DNA of 45,362 nucleotides, taken from the NCBI RefSeq assembly GCF_000754095.2, contig NZ_JQSG02000006.1:559576-604937 (forward strand), read 5' to 3'. Each line of letters begins with the position of its first letter. Position 1 is the first letter of the stretch. This DNA comes from Acidihalobacter prosperus. Its GTDB lineage: Bacteria; Pseudomonadota; Gammaproteobacteria; DSM-5130; Acidihalobacteraceae. Both the position numbers and the translations under genes were made by a program. The notes under the pieces are model-generated. The model saw nothing but the letters and a program-made list of their open reading frames with translations. It had not been told where the DNA came from and ran no database searches. Shown in pieces: positions 1 to 9,335 of the stretch.

Positions 1-2
1 TC

Positions 3-623
3 GCCTACGTGACCCCGCAGATGGGCGGCTTCAAGGCCGTCGCGGCCTATGTGTTCGACGGCGGCGTGAAGAACGCGGGCACCTACAGCCTGCTGGGGCA
101 GTACGCGATGGGTCCGATGATGGTCGGTCTGGCCTACGAGAACCACGGCAAGGGCCTGTACAACGGCGCCAAGCCGGAAACCGGCCTGCGTCTGGCGGGC
201 AGCTACAAGCTGGGCGCCTTCAAGCTGGTGGGCCTGGTCGAGCAGCTGACCAACCTGGGCGGCTACGAGTACGTGGGCAACAACACCGCGAACCCGAAGG
301 CCAAGGCGACCGTGTACGGCGTCGGCGGCAAGTACACCATGGGTTCGAACGCGCTCAAGGCGCAGGTGTACCAGTCCAACCCGGACGGCAGCAACAACAA
401 CTCCACGATGTGGGCCGTGGGCTTCGACCACACCTTCAGCAAGCGCGTGATGGCCTTCGTCGACTATGCGCAGATGACGAACCAGAACGGCGCCAAGATG
501 AACGTGTGGGGCGGCGGTCACGTCGCGACGTACGTGGATGCGACCAACAACGCCGCCTCCATCTCGGTGGCGCCCGGCAAGAACCCCTATGCCATTTCCA
601 CCGGCATGATGATCAAGTTCTAA
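3..623 (+). CDS. Gram-negative porin, C-terminal part (5' end outside window)
   Basis: The reading frame is open from the first bases, so the gene begins before the window; about 206 residues of the C-terminal part are present. The protein has alternating aromatic and small residues, many Gly, Asn and Tyr, and ends in Met-Ile-Lys-Phe. A terminal Phe is the usual outer membrane insertion signal of trimeric porins recognised by the BAM complex. It probably forms a general diffusion channel in the outer membrane. Substrate preference cannot be read from the fragment. A strong hairpin lies 29 bases after the stop. Confident on the porin fold, not on the subfamily. Confidence 0.85.
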   Translation, partial: AYVTPQMGGFKAVAAYVFDGGVKNAGTYSLLGQYAMGPMMVGLAYENHGKGLYNGAKPETGLRLAGSYKLGAFKLVGLVEQLTNLGGYEYVGNNTANPKAKATVYGVGGKYTMGSNALKAQVYQSNPDGSNNNSTMWAVGFDHTFSKRVMAFVDYAQMTNQNGAKMNVWGGGHVATYVDATNNAASISVAPGKNPYAISTGMMIKF

Positions 624-651
624 GCCCGAGCGGCCAGCGCTTGATCCGGGG

Positions 652-680
652 CGGGCGCCTGCGGGCGCCCGTCTTCGTTC
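652..680 (+). terminator. Probable intrinsic terminator of the porin gene
   Basis: An 8-bp perfect stem (CGGGCGCC at 652-659, GGCGCCCG at 664-671) closes on a 4-base loop and is followed by GTCTTCGTTC. The tail is only partly T-rich, but position and stem strength fit a terminator after the porin stop at 623. Confidence 0.6.
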
Positions 681-787
681 GCGATTCGGCCGCCCGGGCG
701 GGCCGCCTTGGCGCGGACGTTGGTTTGTTTCGACGATATCGGGAGGGGAGCGCATGAACGGACAGGAACGAAACAGGAGCGCATGCG

Positions 788-1243
788 ATGACCATCAAAT
801 GGACCCGGGATCTGAATACCGGTATCGACGTGATCGACAGGCAGCATATGCGGATCGCGGATTACATTAACGAGCTTGAAGATATCCATCATCAGGGAGA
901 TCGTCAGACCATCGGCAGGGTTCTGGACGAACTGATGGATTACACCCTTTCCCATTTCGCCTTCGAGGAACGCCTGCAGGAAGAGGCCGGGTACGAATAT
1001 GCGGGGCCGCACAAGAAGGTGCACGAACTATTTGCGCGGCGGGTGCGGCAGTATCTCGACCGATTCCGGTTGGGCGACGACGTGGCAGGCGAGATCCACG
1101 GTTTGCTGCGGACCTGGTTGATCAGCCATATCAAACACGACGACGCGGACTATGTGTCCGCGGTGCGCGACAACATGCTGGAAATCGTTGCCGACAAACA
1201 GCGCCGCCGGCGAGAGGGCTGGTTGAGCCGTCTGCTGGGTTAA
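788..1243 (+). CDS. Bacteriohemerythrin
   Basis: A 151-residue single-domain hemerythrin, which binds O2 reversibly at a non-heme di-iron centre in the cytoplasm. All ligands of the family are present with normal spacing: His20, His56, Glu60 (HFAFEE), His75 and His79 (HKKVH), His114 and Asp119 (HIKHDD). The length is typical of stand-alone bacteriohemerythrins, with no fused signalling domain and no signal peptide. The start is supported by an AGGAG nine bases upstream. It is a single-gene unit between two hairpins. Likely roles in the family are O2 storage or delivery, or sensing for motility; which applies here is unknown. Confidence 0.93.
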   Translation: MTIKWTRDLNTGIDVIDRQHMRIADYINELEDIHHQGDRQTIGRVLDELMDYTLSHFAFEERLQEEAGYEYAGPHKKVHELFARRVRQYLDRFRLGDDVAGEIHGLLRTWLISHIKHDDADYVSAVRDNMLEIVADKQRRRREGWLSRLLG

Positions 1244-1253
1244 CGGGTAGTCA

Positions 1254-1278
1254 CCGGCGGGCGCGCCAAGCCCGCCGG
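1254..1278 (+). terminator. Stem-loop after bacteriohemerythrin
   Basis: A perfect 9-bp stem (CCGGCGGGC at 1254-1262, GCCCGCCGG at 1270-1278) with a 7-base loop begins 11 bases after the stop codon. No T-tract follows, so it may be a weak terminator or a 3'-end stabiliser. Confidence 0.5.
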
Positions 1279-1310
1279 CCATCCGCCGCAAAGGACATCG
1301 CGAGGCCGGC

Positions 1311-1339
1311 TTGCCTGTGCCTGTGGGCTTTGCTAGCCT
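1311..1339 (+). promoter_or_regulatory. Possible sigma70-type promoter for the M48-pilin gene
   Basis: TTGCCT (1311-1316) and TAGCCT (1334-1339) are separated by 17 bases, about 55 bases before the preferred start at 1393. The -35 is fair and the -10 is weak. This is inferred from spacing only. Confidence 0.3.
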
Positions 1340-1392
1340 CGCCTTCTCTGATCGATTTTTCTAATTAATAATAAATGACAAAGGGGTGTGCA

Positions 1393-2601
1393 ATGCGGCT
1401 CGTCTATCCGAACGAGAAGCGACTTTTCGTGCTGCTCGCGATTATTTCCACGCTGGTCTGGGTCGCCGTGCTTGTGGGGACGGTGGGCATGGTACTCATC
1501 TACGCACTGCTGTTCTGGGTGGTTTACCTGTTCGCACAGTCTGCGTTCATTGCCCATCTCAAGGGCAATGGCGTGAAAATTACCGCGGCCCAGTTCCCTG
1601 ATATCCACGAGCGGCTCGAACGGGCCTGCGAACGACTCGGAGTGACGCCGCTGCCGGAAGCCTATCTGATCAACTCGCACGGCATCGTCAACGCCTTGGC
1701 AACCCGTTTTCTCGGTCGTGACTTCCTGGTGCTTTATTCGGACGCGATCGAAGCGCTGGCCGAGCGACCCAATGCGGTCGATTTCTACATCGGGCACGAG
1801 CTGGGCCACATCCGCCGCAAGCACCTGCGGCATGCGCCGCTGCTTCTGTTCGGCTCGCTGCTGCCGTTGATCGGGGCGGCCTATTCGCGCGCCCGCGAAT
1901 ACACCTGCGATCTGCACGGTTTGGCCTGCTGCGCGGATACCGGCGATGCACAGCGGGCGCTTGCTGTGCTGGCAGCCGGCAACCATCTGTGGCCCAGGCT
2001 CGACCTGGACGCCTATCGCGCACAGTTGCCGCCGACGGGTGGATTCTGGATGTCCTTTCATGAGTTGACGGCCGACTATCCCTGGCTGGTCAAGCGCCTG
2101 GAATATGTGGCCGCGACGGCGGAGCAACGTGCGCCCGAGCGTCCACGCCGTAGCGCGCTGGCCTGGGTGCTGGCCGCCTTCGTGCCCCGGCTGGGCGGTC
2201 GCGCCGGCGGTCTCGCGCCGCTTCTGATCGTGGTGGCCATGATCGGCATCCTGGCCGCCATCGCCATTCCTGCGTATCAGAACTACACCGCCCGCGCGAA
2301 CGTGGCCTTGGCGCTGCAGCAGGTCGAGCCGCTCAAGCAGCGGGAGTACCGCTACATTCTCGAGCATCGTGCGTTTCCGGCCACGCTCGACGATATCGGC
2401 GCGGCGGATTTCCGTTCGCCACAGATTGCCGCGATCGAAGTCGGCGACAAGGGAAGCCTGATCGTTCATCTGGCGGGTCGAGTGCCGGCCCTGCGCGACA
2501 AAACCGTGGTGGTCAGCCCGTACATCAGCGATGGACGGCTGCACTGGCGCTGTACGGGCGGCAGTGTGGCCAAGGGGCTGCGCCCGCCGGCATGCCGCTA
2601 A
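1393..2601 (+). CDS. M48-family metallopeptidase fused to a type IV pilin-like domain
   Basis: A 402-residue membrane protein. Two hydrophobic segments (about 10-50) precede an M48 domain with the zinc motif HELGH at 135-139 and a likely third ligand Glu169 in REYTCD. After a basic linker, residues 274-296 read like a type IV pilin N-terminal helix (IVVAMIGILAAIAIPAYQ), followed by a pilin-like tail with two Cys (387 and 401) placed like the C-terminal disulfide of PilA-type pilins. Glu5 of the pilin consensus is Pro and the prepilin peptidase Gly is Ala, so cleavage and assembly are unlikely. The start at 1393 has an AAAGGGG ribosome site; an ATG at 1375 has none. Topology suggests a cytoplasmic protease and a periplasmic pilin head. 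The substrate is unknown. Confidence 0.8.
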   Translation: MRLVYPNEKRLFVLLAIISTLVWVAVLVGTVGMVLIYALLFWVVYLFAQSAFIAHLKGNGVKITAAQFPDIHERLERACERLGVTPLPEAYLINSHGIVNALATRFLGRDFLVLYSDAIEALAERPNAVDFYIGHELGHIRRKHLRHAPLLLFGSLLPLIGAAYSRAREYTCDLHGLACCADTGDAQRALAVLAAGNHLWPRLDLDAYRAQLPPTGGFWMSFHELTADYPWLVKRLEYVAATAEQRAPERPRRSALAWVLAAFVPRLGGRAGGLAPLLIVVAMIGILAAIAIPAYQNYTARANVALALQQVEPLKQREYRYILEHRAFPATLDDIGAADFRSPQIAAIEVGDKGSLIVHLAGRVPALRDKTVVVSPYISDGRLHWRCTGGSVAKGLRPPACR

Positions 2602-2784
2602 CGCGCCTGATGCGCAGCGCCTTGCCGAGCTGACACACGCGGGGTCCCGCGGGGCGGCCGCTCGGTCGCCCCGAGCCGCATCCGCGCGTGCGTGCGTGCG
2701 CGTGGCAGTGTCTTCATCTGTCCTTGGTTATTCGAATTTCTTAATAAGCCATTATATTTGATCATGTTTTGGGTGGCTTGTTGC

Positions 2785-2815
2785 TTGAGGTCCCGGTTGC
2801 GGCTGTGTTTAGAAT
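2785..2815 (+). promoter_or_regulatory. Weak candidate promoter for the outer membrane protein gene
   Basis: TTGAGG (2785-2790) and TAGAAT (2810-2815) lie in the 282-base gap before the gene at 2884. The 19-base spacer is longer than ideal. The gap is otherwise non-coding, with an AT-rich stretch at about 2725-2770 and a GCGT-rich run at about 2688-2702. Confidence 0.25.
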
Positions 2816-2883
2816 GGGCGTGTCAATGCGGCGGTATTCGACCGATACATCATAAGGGGGGCTCATCATCCTGGAGTGAACTT

Positions 2884-4062
2884 ATGATCCGATCGACCGA
2901 ATGGCGTATCGCAGGGTGTGCCCTGGCGGCCGGCTTGCTGTACGGCGGCCAGGCTCTGGCGGCCGGGCACATCTTGCCCAATTCCCTGAGCCTGGGTGGT
3001 GGTCTGGTGACCGAGTATCAGTACAAGGGGTACGCATACCCGGCTCAAACCCCCGGCGGCGATTTCAAGCTCGATTATTTCGAGGTCAACGTCAAAGGGC
3101 ATCATGGCGCCCTCAGCTACGCGGCGGAAGAACGCTTCTCCGGGGTGAATTTCAACAGTCCTTACCAGTTCCTGCACTATGGCTGGGCGGCCTACCGTTT
3201 CGGCGAGGGCGGCGACGAGCAGATCAAGGTGGGATATTTCAAGGTGCCCTTCGGCACGCTGCCCTACGGCTATCAGAGCTTCTGGGGCAACCTGGGCTAC
3301 TACGCCGGCCTGACCGACAATCAGGCGGCCGGCATCGGCTACCGTTACATGCCGGGAAACTGGCGTTTCGACGCCGATTTCTTCAAGAACAATACCCTGG
3401 GTCAGGTGACGACCTACGGCATCAATCCCGTGGGTAATTACCATAGCATCAACACGGTTAATCTGCGTGCAGCCTATACCGTGCACGATGGCGCCACCGA
3501 TCATGTGACCTTCGCCTGGTCGGGCAAGGGCGGCCAGCTCGAGTTGGGGCCGACGCCGAACAGTCGACATACCGGCAAGCAATGGGCCACCGCGGCATCG
3601 ATGAACGGTCACTGGGGGCCGTGGACGCTGCAGATGCAGGCGACCGCGTATGCCTACCTTGTCCCCGCAGACAGCGGCTATCCGCGTCACTCGATCACTG
3701 TCGAAAGTTACGGCTACCAGTATCAGCTTCCCGCCAGGGGGCAGTTGTACGATGCCAGCCTGGGGCGCAGGTTTTCAGTGAACTGGGGGCCGTTTCGCAG
3801 TATCCAAGTCTATGACGACTACGGTTACCTCAAGGTCGGCACGCCTTCGCGGCGGTTCCTCGATGCCGGCGGCCAATCGGTGGGTGACATCCAGCTCAAC
3901 GAGACCGGCGTCGCAGCCGTCGCCGGCCCGGTGTACCTGTGGGCAGAGATGATTGCCGGCAAGAACGCGGCGGGACCGGGATTCACCGGCTACGACAATG
4001 GTCACTGGTATTCGCGCTTCAATCTGGCGATGGCCTACTACTTCTCGACCGCGAGCGGTTGA
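2884..4062 (+). CDS. Outer membrane beta-barrel protein, porin-like
   Basis: A 392-residue protein with a Sec signal peptide (basic MIRSTEWR, hydrophobic AGCALAAGLLYGG, Ala-rich end QALAAG, cleavage near residue 24). The mature part alternates hydrophobic and polar residues and is rich in Tyr, Gly and Asn, as in transmembrane beta strands. The C-terminus is STASG rather than a terminal Phe, although YYF lies five residues before it. Start 2884 is chosen because GGAG lies just upstream and the signal peptide begins there; the frame is open further upstream without a signal. I do not recognise a specific porin family and cannot give a substrate. It stands alone in front of the prkA regulatory region. 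Confidence 0.75.
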   Translation: MIRSTEWRIAGCALAAGLLYGGQALAAGHILPNSLSLGGGLVTEYQYKGYAYPAQTPGGDFKLDYFEVNVKGHHGALSYAAEERFSGVNFNSPYQFLHYGWAAYRFGEGGDEQIKVGYFKVPFGTLPYGYQSFWGNLGYYAGLTDNQAAGIGYRYMPGNWRFDADFFKNNTLGQVTTYGINPVGNYHSINTVNLRAAYTVHDGATDHVTFAWSGKGGQLELGPTPNSRHTGKQWATAASMNGHWGPWTLQMQATAYAYLVPADSGYPRHSITVESYGYQYQLPARGQLYDASLGRRFSVNWGPFRSIQVYDDYGYLKVGTPSRRFLDAGGQSVGDIQLNETGVAAVAGPVYLWAEMIAGKNAAGPGFTGYDNGHWYSRFNLAMAYYFSTASG

Positions 4063-4122
4063 GTGGTTGAACGGTTGCCGCGCCGGCGGTGTCTGTCTGC
4101 CTCTTGAGTGGCAAGCGGCGGG

Positions 4123-4151
4123 CGCGGGCGGCGAGTTCCTGCCTGCCCGCG
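4123..4151 (+). terminator. Possible terminator of the outer membrane protein gene
   Basis: CGCGGGC (4123-4129) and GCCCGCG (4145-4151) form a 7-bp stem with a 15-base loop, about 60 bases after the stop at 4062. No T-tract follows. Confidence 0.3.
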
Positions 4152-4186
4152 AAGCCGCCTGCGGGAGGGGCGTGATCTGGTCGGCA

Positions 4187-4205
4187 GCGCACCGGTTTGG
4201 TGCGC
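4187..4205. promoter_or_regulatory. NtrC-like enhancer site (inverted repeat)
   Basis: Perfect 7-base arms GCGCACC (4187-4193) and GGTGCGC (4199-4205) flank a 5-base spacer. The core GCACC-N5-GGTGC matches the NtrC enhancer consensus TGCACC-N5-GGTGCA except for the outermost base of each arm. It is centred about 290 bases upstream of the predicted sigma54 start site, a distance at which DNA looping can work. Another enhancer-binding protein is possible. Confidence 0.5.
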
Positions 4206-4458
4206 TTGTCCGATGCTTGCGCCGTCGTTTGATGCGACTTTTTCTTGTTGATCCGGATGCTATTTGGCGCGCTTTGCACTAGCTTTAAAGGGGATGGGGG
4301 GCCTCATTATGGTGCGGGTCGCGCCATGCACGGCGCCGCAAACGGACGCCGGCTCATGGTACGTTCAAGCCATGGTCCGGTGTGTGGAGTGGGCGTGGCG
4401 GGGAGTGCGCAGGCGCGCTCCGCGCGCGGCGACTCGGCCCGACGGTGCCGGGCTCCCG

Positions 4459-4474
4459 TGGCACTGCAATTGCA
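4459..4474 (+). promoter_or_regulatory. Sigma54 (RpoN) -24/-12 promoter of the prkA operon
   Basis: TGGCAC, five bases, then TTGCA matches the sigma54 consensus at every conserved position. GG is at 4460-4461 and GC at 4472-4473, exactly 10 bases apart. Transcription would begin near 4485. In E. coli the homologous yeaGH genes are reported to depend on RpoN and NtrC, so placement agrees with family knowledge. Confidence 0.8.
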
Positions 4475-4601
4475 TCCGTTGCAAGTGGAGGCGTCCTCTG
4501 TTGGTCCGTGCCGATACAAAAACCAAGAATAACGGAGCAGGGACAAACCTCAGGTGGAACGTCCGTATCTGAAACGGTTGGTTTCGAGAGAGGGTATGTC
4601 C

Positions 4602-6524
4602 ATGACCATATTCAATCGCTATCAGTCTCGATATGCGCAAAGCCGTGAAGAGGAGCTGACGCTCCAGGAATACCTGGAGTTGTGCAAGCAGGATCCCACC
4701 GTGTACGCCACCGCGGCCGAACGCATGCTGATGGCGATCGGTGAGCCGGAACTGCTGGATACGCGCCATGACGCGCGCCTCAGCAGAATTTTTTCCAACA
4801 AGATCATCAAAATCTATCCTGCGTTCAGGGAATTCTACGGGATGGAGGAAACCATCGAGCAGATCGTGGCCTACTTCCGTCACGCGGCGCAGGGCCTGGA
4901 GGAGAAAAAGCAGATACTCTACCTGCTTGGACCTGTCGGCGGCGGCAAGTCTTCACTGGCTGAAAAACTCAAGTCATTGATGGAAAAAGTCAGTTTCTAT
5001 GCGATCAAGGGTTCTCCGGTCAACGAGTCGCCGCTCGGCCTGTTCTCCCCGACCGAAGATGCCGAAATCCTCGAAGAGGATTACGGCATCCCTCGCCGAT
5101 ACCTCAAGGGCATCATGTCTCCCTGGGCGGTCAAGCGCCTGCATGAGTTTCGCGGCGATATTTCCAAGTTCAAGGTCGTCAAACTCAAACCCTCGGTGCT
5201 CGAACAGATCGGCATCGCCAAGACCGAGCCCGGCGACGAGAACAACCAGGATATCTCCTCGTTGGTCGGCAAGGTCGACATCCGCATGCTGGAGCAATAC
5301 TCGCAGGACGATCCCGATGCCTATGCCTACTCGGGAGGGCTGTGCCTCGCCAACCAGGGCTTGCTCGAATTCGTCGAGATGTTCAAGGCTCCGATCAAGG
5401 TGCTGCACCCGCTGCTCACCGCCACCCAGGAAGGCAACTACATGGGCACAGAGGGGCTGTCCGCGATCCCGTTTGACGGCATCGTCCTGGCGCACTCCAA
5501 CGAATCGGAATGGCAGTCCTTCAAGAACAACCGCAACAATGAAGCCTTCCTCGACCGCATCTATATCGTCAAGGTTCCTTACTGCCTGCGCGTGTCAGAG
5601 GAGGTGAAGATCTACGAGAAACTGCTCAAGAACAGCTCGCTTTCGGATGCGATATGCGCACCGCACACGCTCGAGATGATGGCTCAGTTTGCCGTGCTTT
5701 CCCGGCTCAAGGAACCTGAAAACTCGAATATCTACTCGAAAATGCGCGTTTACGACGGCCAGAACCTGAAAGACGTCGATCCAAAGGCGAAGTCCTATCA
5801 GGAATACCGAGAATACGGTGGCGTCGACGAGGGCATGAACGGGCTGTCGACGCGCTTCGCATTCAAGATCCTGTCGCGCGTATTCAATTACGATCATCAG
5901 GAGGTCGCGGCCAATCCCGTGCATCTCCTGCACGTGCTCGAACAGCAGATCGAGCAGGAGCAATATCCGCCCGAGGTGCGCGATGCCTATGTTTCTTATC
6001 TCAAGGAATATCTGGCTCCGCGATATGCAGAATTTATCGGCAAGGAAATACAGACCGCGTATCTGGAGTCGTATTCAGAGTACGGGCAGAATATTTTCGA
6101 CCGCTATGTCACCTATGCCGATTACTGGATACAGGATGAGGAATACCGGGATCCGGATACCGGCGAGGTGCTCGATCGCGCCTCGCTCAACGAGGAGCTC
6201 GAGAAAATCGAAAAGCCCGCCGGCATCAGCAACCCGAAGGATTTTCGCAACGAGATCGTCAACTTCGTCTTGCGCGCGCGCGCCAACAACCATGGCAAGA
6301 ACCCTGCATGGACGAGCTACGAAAAATTGCGCGAAGTGATCGAAAAGAAGATGTTTTCGAGCACCGAGGAACTGCTGCCGGTCATCTCCTTCAATGCCAA
6401 GTCCTCGGCGGAGGATCAGCGCAAGCATCAGGACTTCATCGAGCGCATGGTGAGCAAGGGATACACCGAAAAGCAGGTGAGATTGCTGGCCGAGTGGTAT
6501 CTGCGCGTTCGCAAATCCTCCTGA
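4602..6524 (+). CDS. prkA: PrkA/YeaG family serine protein kinase
   Basis: A 640-residue cytoplasmic protein closely matching E. coli YeaG (644 residues) end to end. It has an AAA-type N-terminal part with Walker [10 protein letters not shown] at 110-118, the conserved segments EYGIPRRYL-like and HSNESEW, and a C-terminal PrkA kinase region ending WYLRVRKSS as in YeaG. The family phosphorylates serine on partner proteins and acts in starvation survival; B. subtilis PrkA is linked to sporulation. ATG 4602 is chosen for its GAGGG at ideal spacing and its match to the YeaG N-terminus; 4596 is an alternative. It is first gene of prkA-yeaH-spoVR-lysE, 13 bases before yeaH, behind a sigma54 promoter. 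Confidence 0.95.
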   Translation: MTIFNRYQSRYAQSREEELTLQEYLELCKQDPTVYATAAERMLMAIGEPELLDTRHDARLSRIFSNKIIKIYPAFREFYGMEETIEQIVAYFRHAAQGLEEKKQILYLLGPVGGGKSSLAEKLKSLMEKVSFYAIKGSPVNESPLGLFSPTEDAEILEEDYGIPRRYLKGIMSPWAVKRLHEFRGDISKFKVVKLKPSVLEQIGIAKTEPGDENNQDISSLVGKVDIRMLEQYSQDDPDAYAYSGGLCLANQGLLEFVEMFKAPIKVLHPLLTATQEGNYMGTEGLSAIPFDGIVLAHSNESEWQSFKNNRNNEAFLDRIYIVKVPYCLRVSEEVKIYEKLLKNSSLSDAICAPHTLEMMAQFAVLSRLKEPENSNIYSKMRVYDGQNLKDVDPKAKSYQEYREYGGVDEGMNGLSTRFAFKILSRVFNYDHQEVAANPVHLLHVLEQQIEQEQYPPEVRDAYVSYLKEYLAPRYAEFIGKEIQTAYLESYSEYGQNIFDRYVTYADYWIQDEEYRDPDTGEVLDRASLNEELEKIEKPAGISNPKDFRNEIVNFVLRARANNHGKNPAWTSYEKLREVIEKKMFSSTEELLPVISFNAKSSAEDQRKHQDFIERMVSKGYTEKQVRLLAEWYLRVRKSS

Positions 6525-6537
6525 GCGGGGTAGTCTG

Positions 6538-7803
6538 ATGAGTCAGCTGATTGACAGACGGCTGAATGGGCGCAACAAGAGTGCGGTCAATCGCCAGCGC
6601 TTCATTCGCCGCTACAAGAGCCAGATCAAGCAGGCGGTGGGTGATGCCATTGCCGGTCGCAGCATCACCGATGTCGACAAGGGCGAGCAGATCAGTATTC
6701 CGAGCAAGGACATATCGGAGCCGATCTTCCATCATGCGCCATCGGGTCGTCGCGAGGCCGTGCACCCCGGCAATCACGATTTCGTGACGGGCGACCGGAT
6801 TAGGCGCCCGAATTCCGGAAGCGCGAGTGGCGGCAGCGGCGCCAGTCCGGATGGCGAGGGTGAGGACGATTTCGTGTTCAATCTCTCGCAGGAGGAATTT
6901 CTCGAGTTCTTTTTCGAAGACATGGCCCTGCCGGATCTGGTGAAAACGCAGCTCGCCAAGATCGATGACTACAAGTCCGTGCGTGCGGGCTACACGCCAA
7001 GCGGCGTGCCGACCAATATAGACGTAGTGCGCTCGCTGCGCGGTGCGCTGGCACGGCGCATGGCGCTGGGAGCGCCGCACCGCAGGCAGATCCGTGAATT
7101 GGAAGCCACGCTGGAAGCGCTGCTGAGCGAGTGTGCCGAGGACGATTCGGAAAGGATTCGATCCCTGCGAGACGAAATCGCCGAACTCCGCCAGCGCATC
7201 GAGCGCATTCCGTTTCTGGACACCTTCGATCTGCGCTACCGCAACCGGGTGCGCCAGCCGACCCCGGCATCGCAAGCCGTGATGTTCTGCCTCATGGATG
7301 TTTCCGGGTCCATGGATGCGACGCGCAAGGATATCGCCAAGCGCTTTTTCATCCTGCTCTATCTGTTTCTGACCAGGAATTACGAACATATCGAAGTCGT
7401 CTTCATTCGCCACCACACGACCGCCATGGAGGTCGACGAACACGATTTCTTCTATGCCCGCGAAACCGGCGGCACCGTGGTGTCGAGCGCGCTGGAGCTC
7501 ACCTACGAAGTGATCCGCGATCGCTATCCGTCTTCGCAATGGAATCTTTATGTCGCCCAAGCCTCCGATGGCGACAACTGGAGCGACGACTCGCCGCTGT
7601 GCCGGGATCTGCTGATCGAGAAAATCATGCCGTGCCTGCAGTATTACGCCTATGTCGAAATCGAGGCGGAAAAACCGCAGAACCTGTGGATGGAGTACGA
7701 GAAGGTCCAGGCGGCTTGCGAGAACTTCGCCATGCAGAGAATCCGCACTCCGGGGGATATCTATTCCGTTTTTCGCGAACTGTTCAGGAAGCGGCTGTCA
7801 TGA
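6538..7803 (+). CDS. yeaH: YeaH/DUF444 family protein with von Willebrand A domain
   Basis: A 421-residue DUF444 protein, the usual partner of PrkA. The N-terminal third is basic and carries a Gly/Ser-rich low-complexity segment (93-108). A probable coiled coil spans about 185-222. A VWA-like domain follows, with the MIDAS metal motif DVSGSM at 254-259 and a later acidic segment [13 protein letters not shown] domains with MIDAS bind partner proteins through a divalent metal. The biochemical role of the family is not established; it is co-expressed with PrkA and SpoVR in proteobacteria. The stop overlaps the start of spoVR in an ATGA, so the two are translationally coupled. Confidence 0.93.
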   Translation: MSQLIDRRLNGRNKSAVNRQRFIRRYKSQIKQAVGDAIAGRSITDVDKGEQISIPSKDISEPIFHHAPSGRREAVHPGNHDFVTGDRIRRPNSGSASGGSGASPDGEGEDDFVFNLSQEEFLEFFFEDMALPDLVKTQLAKIDDYKSVRAGYTPSGVPTNIDVVRSLRGALARRMALGAPHRRQIRELEATLEALLSECAEDDSERIRSLRDEIAELRQRIERIPFLDTFDLRYRNRVRQPTPASQAVMFCLMDVSGSMDATRKDIAKRFFILLYLFLTRNYEHIEVVFIRHHTTAMEVDEHDFFYARETGGTVVSSALELTYEVIRDRYPSSQWNLYVAQASDGDNWSDDSPLCRDLLIEKIMPCLQYYAYVEIEAEKPQNLWMEYEKVQAACENFAMQRIRTPGDIYSVFRELFRKRLS

Positions 7804-9335
7804 CGCGCCGGCAATGTCTCTCCGAGGGTTCCGAGTGGACGTTCGAGCTGATCCAGCGCTACGAAAAGGAAATTGCGCGCGTGGCTTCGCACTACGGCCT
7901 CGATACCTATCCCAATCAGATCGAGATCATCAGTGCGGAGCAGATGATGGACGCCTATTCGTCTGCCGGCATGCCTGTGGGTTATCACTACTGGTCGTAC
8001 GGCAAGCAGTTCATTGCCGTCGAGCAGCGCTACAAGCGAGGGCAAATGGGACTGGCGTACGAGATCGTGATCAATTCCGATCCCTGCATCGCCTACCTCA
8101 TGGAAGAAAACACCATGATGATGCAGGCGTTGGTGATCGCGCACGCCAGCTATGGGCACAATTCCTTCTTCAAGGGCAATTATTTGTTCCGTACCTGGAC
8201 CAATGCCGATGCCATCATCGACTACCTGCTGTTTGCCAAGCACTACATCGCGCATTGCGAGGAACGTTACGGCGAAGAGGCCGTCGAGTTGCTGCTCGAT
8301 TCCTGCCATGCGCTGATGAACTACGGCGTCGACCGCTACAAGCGTCCGACCCGGCTTTCGGCGCAGCGTGAAATAGCACGCCAGCGTGAGCGCGAGGCCT
8401 ACCGCCAGTCCCTGATCAACGATCTGTGGCGGACCATCCCGACCCGTCCCACCGACGAGGCCCGGGACGATGATGCGGAGCGTTTTCCGCAGGAGCCGCA
8501 GGAGAACCTGCTGTATTTCATCGAGAAGAACGCGCCGCTGCTCGAACCCTGGCAACGGGAGATCGTACGTATCGTGCGCAAGATCGCGCAATATTTCTTC
8601 CCACAGCGCCAGACCCAGGTGATGAACGAGGGTTGGGCCACATTCTGGCATTACACGCTCATCAACCACCTGTACGACGAAGGCCTGCTCAGCGACGGCT
8701 TCATGCTGGAATTCATGCAGTCGCACACCAATGTCGTCTTCCAGCCCGGTTACGACGACCCGCGCTACGGCGGCATCAACCCCTATGCGCTGGGCTTTGC
8801 GATGATGAGCGACATCCGTCGCATCTGCGAGCATCCGACCGACGAGGATCGTCAGTGGTTTCCTGAGCTGGCGGGGAGCGACTGGCTGCAGTCGCTGGAT
8901 TTCGCGATGCGCAACTTCAAGGACGAGAGCTTCATCGTGCAGTACCTCTCGCCCAAGGTCATCCGCGACCTAAAGCTGTTTTCCGTGCTGGACGACGACG
9001 AGCGCGAGAACCTCGAGATATCGGCGATCCACGACGAAGCCGGCTACCGCTACGTGCGCGACGCCCTGGCCGAGCAATACAACCTCGGCAGCCGCGAACC
9101 CGACATCCAGATCTACGACGTCGACCGTCGCGGCGACCGTTCGCTCACCCTGCGCCACACCCGGCACAACCGGCGCGAACTGGGCGAGTCGACCGACGAG
9201 GTGCTGCGCCACCTGGCGCGGCTGTGGGGTTTCGACGTGCGCCTGGAGACGGTGTTCGAGGACGGCAGCGTGGAAATCACCCACGAATGCCTCGTCGAAC
9301 CGAGCGCGGCTCCAGGCCGAGTGACCATGCGATGA
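7800..9335 (+). CDS. SpoVR family protein (YcgB-like)
   Basis: A 511-residue protein, near the 510 of E. coli YcgB. The start at 7800 gives [18 protein letters not shown]; the frame runs open far upstream but is shadow there. Typical SpoVR segments are visible: [53 protein letters not shown] and a [10 protein letters not shown] segment. In Bacillus SpoVR is needed for spore cortex formation; in non-sporulating proteobacteria the role is unknown and linked to stress with PrkA/YeaH. The His-rich and Glu-rich conserved blocks suggest a metal site, which is an inference. It overlaps yeaH by ATGA and the LysE-like gene by a second ATGA. Confidence 0.93.
   Translation: MTRRQCLSEGSEWTFELIQRYEKEIARVASHYGLDTYPNQIEIISAEQMMDAYSSAGMPVGYHYWSYGKQFIAVEQRYKRGQMGLAYEIVINSDPCIAYLMEENTMMMQALVIAHASYGHNSFFKGNYLFRTWTNADAIIDYLLFAKHYIAHCEERYGEEAVELLLDSCHALMNYGVDRYKRPTRLSAQREIARQREREAYRQSLINDLWRTIPTRPTDEARDDDAERFPQEPQENLLYFIEKNAPLLEPWQREIVRIVRKIAQYFFPQRQTQVMNEGWATFWHYTLINHLYDEGLLSDGFMLEFMQSHTNVVFQPGYDDPRYGGINPYALGFAMMSDIRRICEHPTDEDRQWFPELAGSDWLQSLDFAMRNFKDESFIVQYLSPKVIRDLKLFSVLDDDERENLEISAIHDEAGYRYVRDALAEQYNLGSREPDIQIYDVDRRGDRSLTLRHTRHNRRELGESTDEVLRHLARLWGFDVRLETVFEDGSVEITHECLVEPSAAPGRVTMR

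Larger units (their letters stand above)
4063..4601. other. 539-base intergenic regulatory region upstream of prkA
   Basis: No convincing gene lies here; the short open frames lack coding character and ribosome sites. It holds a GC hairpin (4123-4151), an NtrC-like inverted repeat (4187-4205) and a consensus sigma54 promoter (4459-4474), listed separately. The 5' leader from the predicted start site to prkA would be about 117 bases. Confidence 0.7.

Noticed and set aside
747-785. Direct repeat GGAGCGCATG (747-756 and 776-785), which creates a second ribosome-site and ATG-like signal before bacteriohemerythrin
   Set aside because: The first copy opens a different frame with no supported product; 10 bases is short enough to be chance.
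1333-2544. A 403-codon open frame on the minus strand
   Set aside because: It lies wholly opposite the M48-pilin gene, is rich in Arg, Gln and His, and has no domain; it is a by-product of GC-rich third positions.
4263-4277. A TTGGCGCG...TTTGCA sequence resembling a second sigma54 promoter before prkA
   Set aside because: GG and GC are 8 bases apart rather than 10, so sigma54 would not recognise it.
7131-7799. Open frame ahead of spoVR in the same frame
   Set aside because: It overlaps yeaH, which has clear DUF444 and VWA motifs; SpoVR homology starts at 7800.
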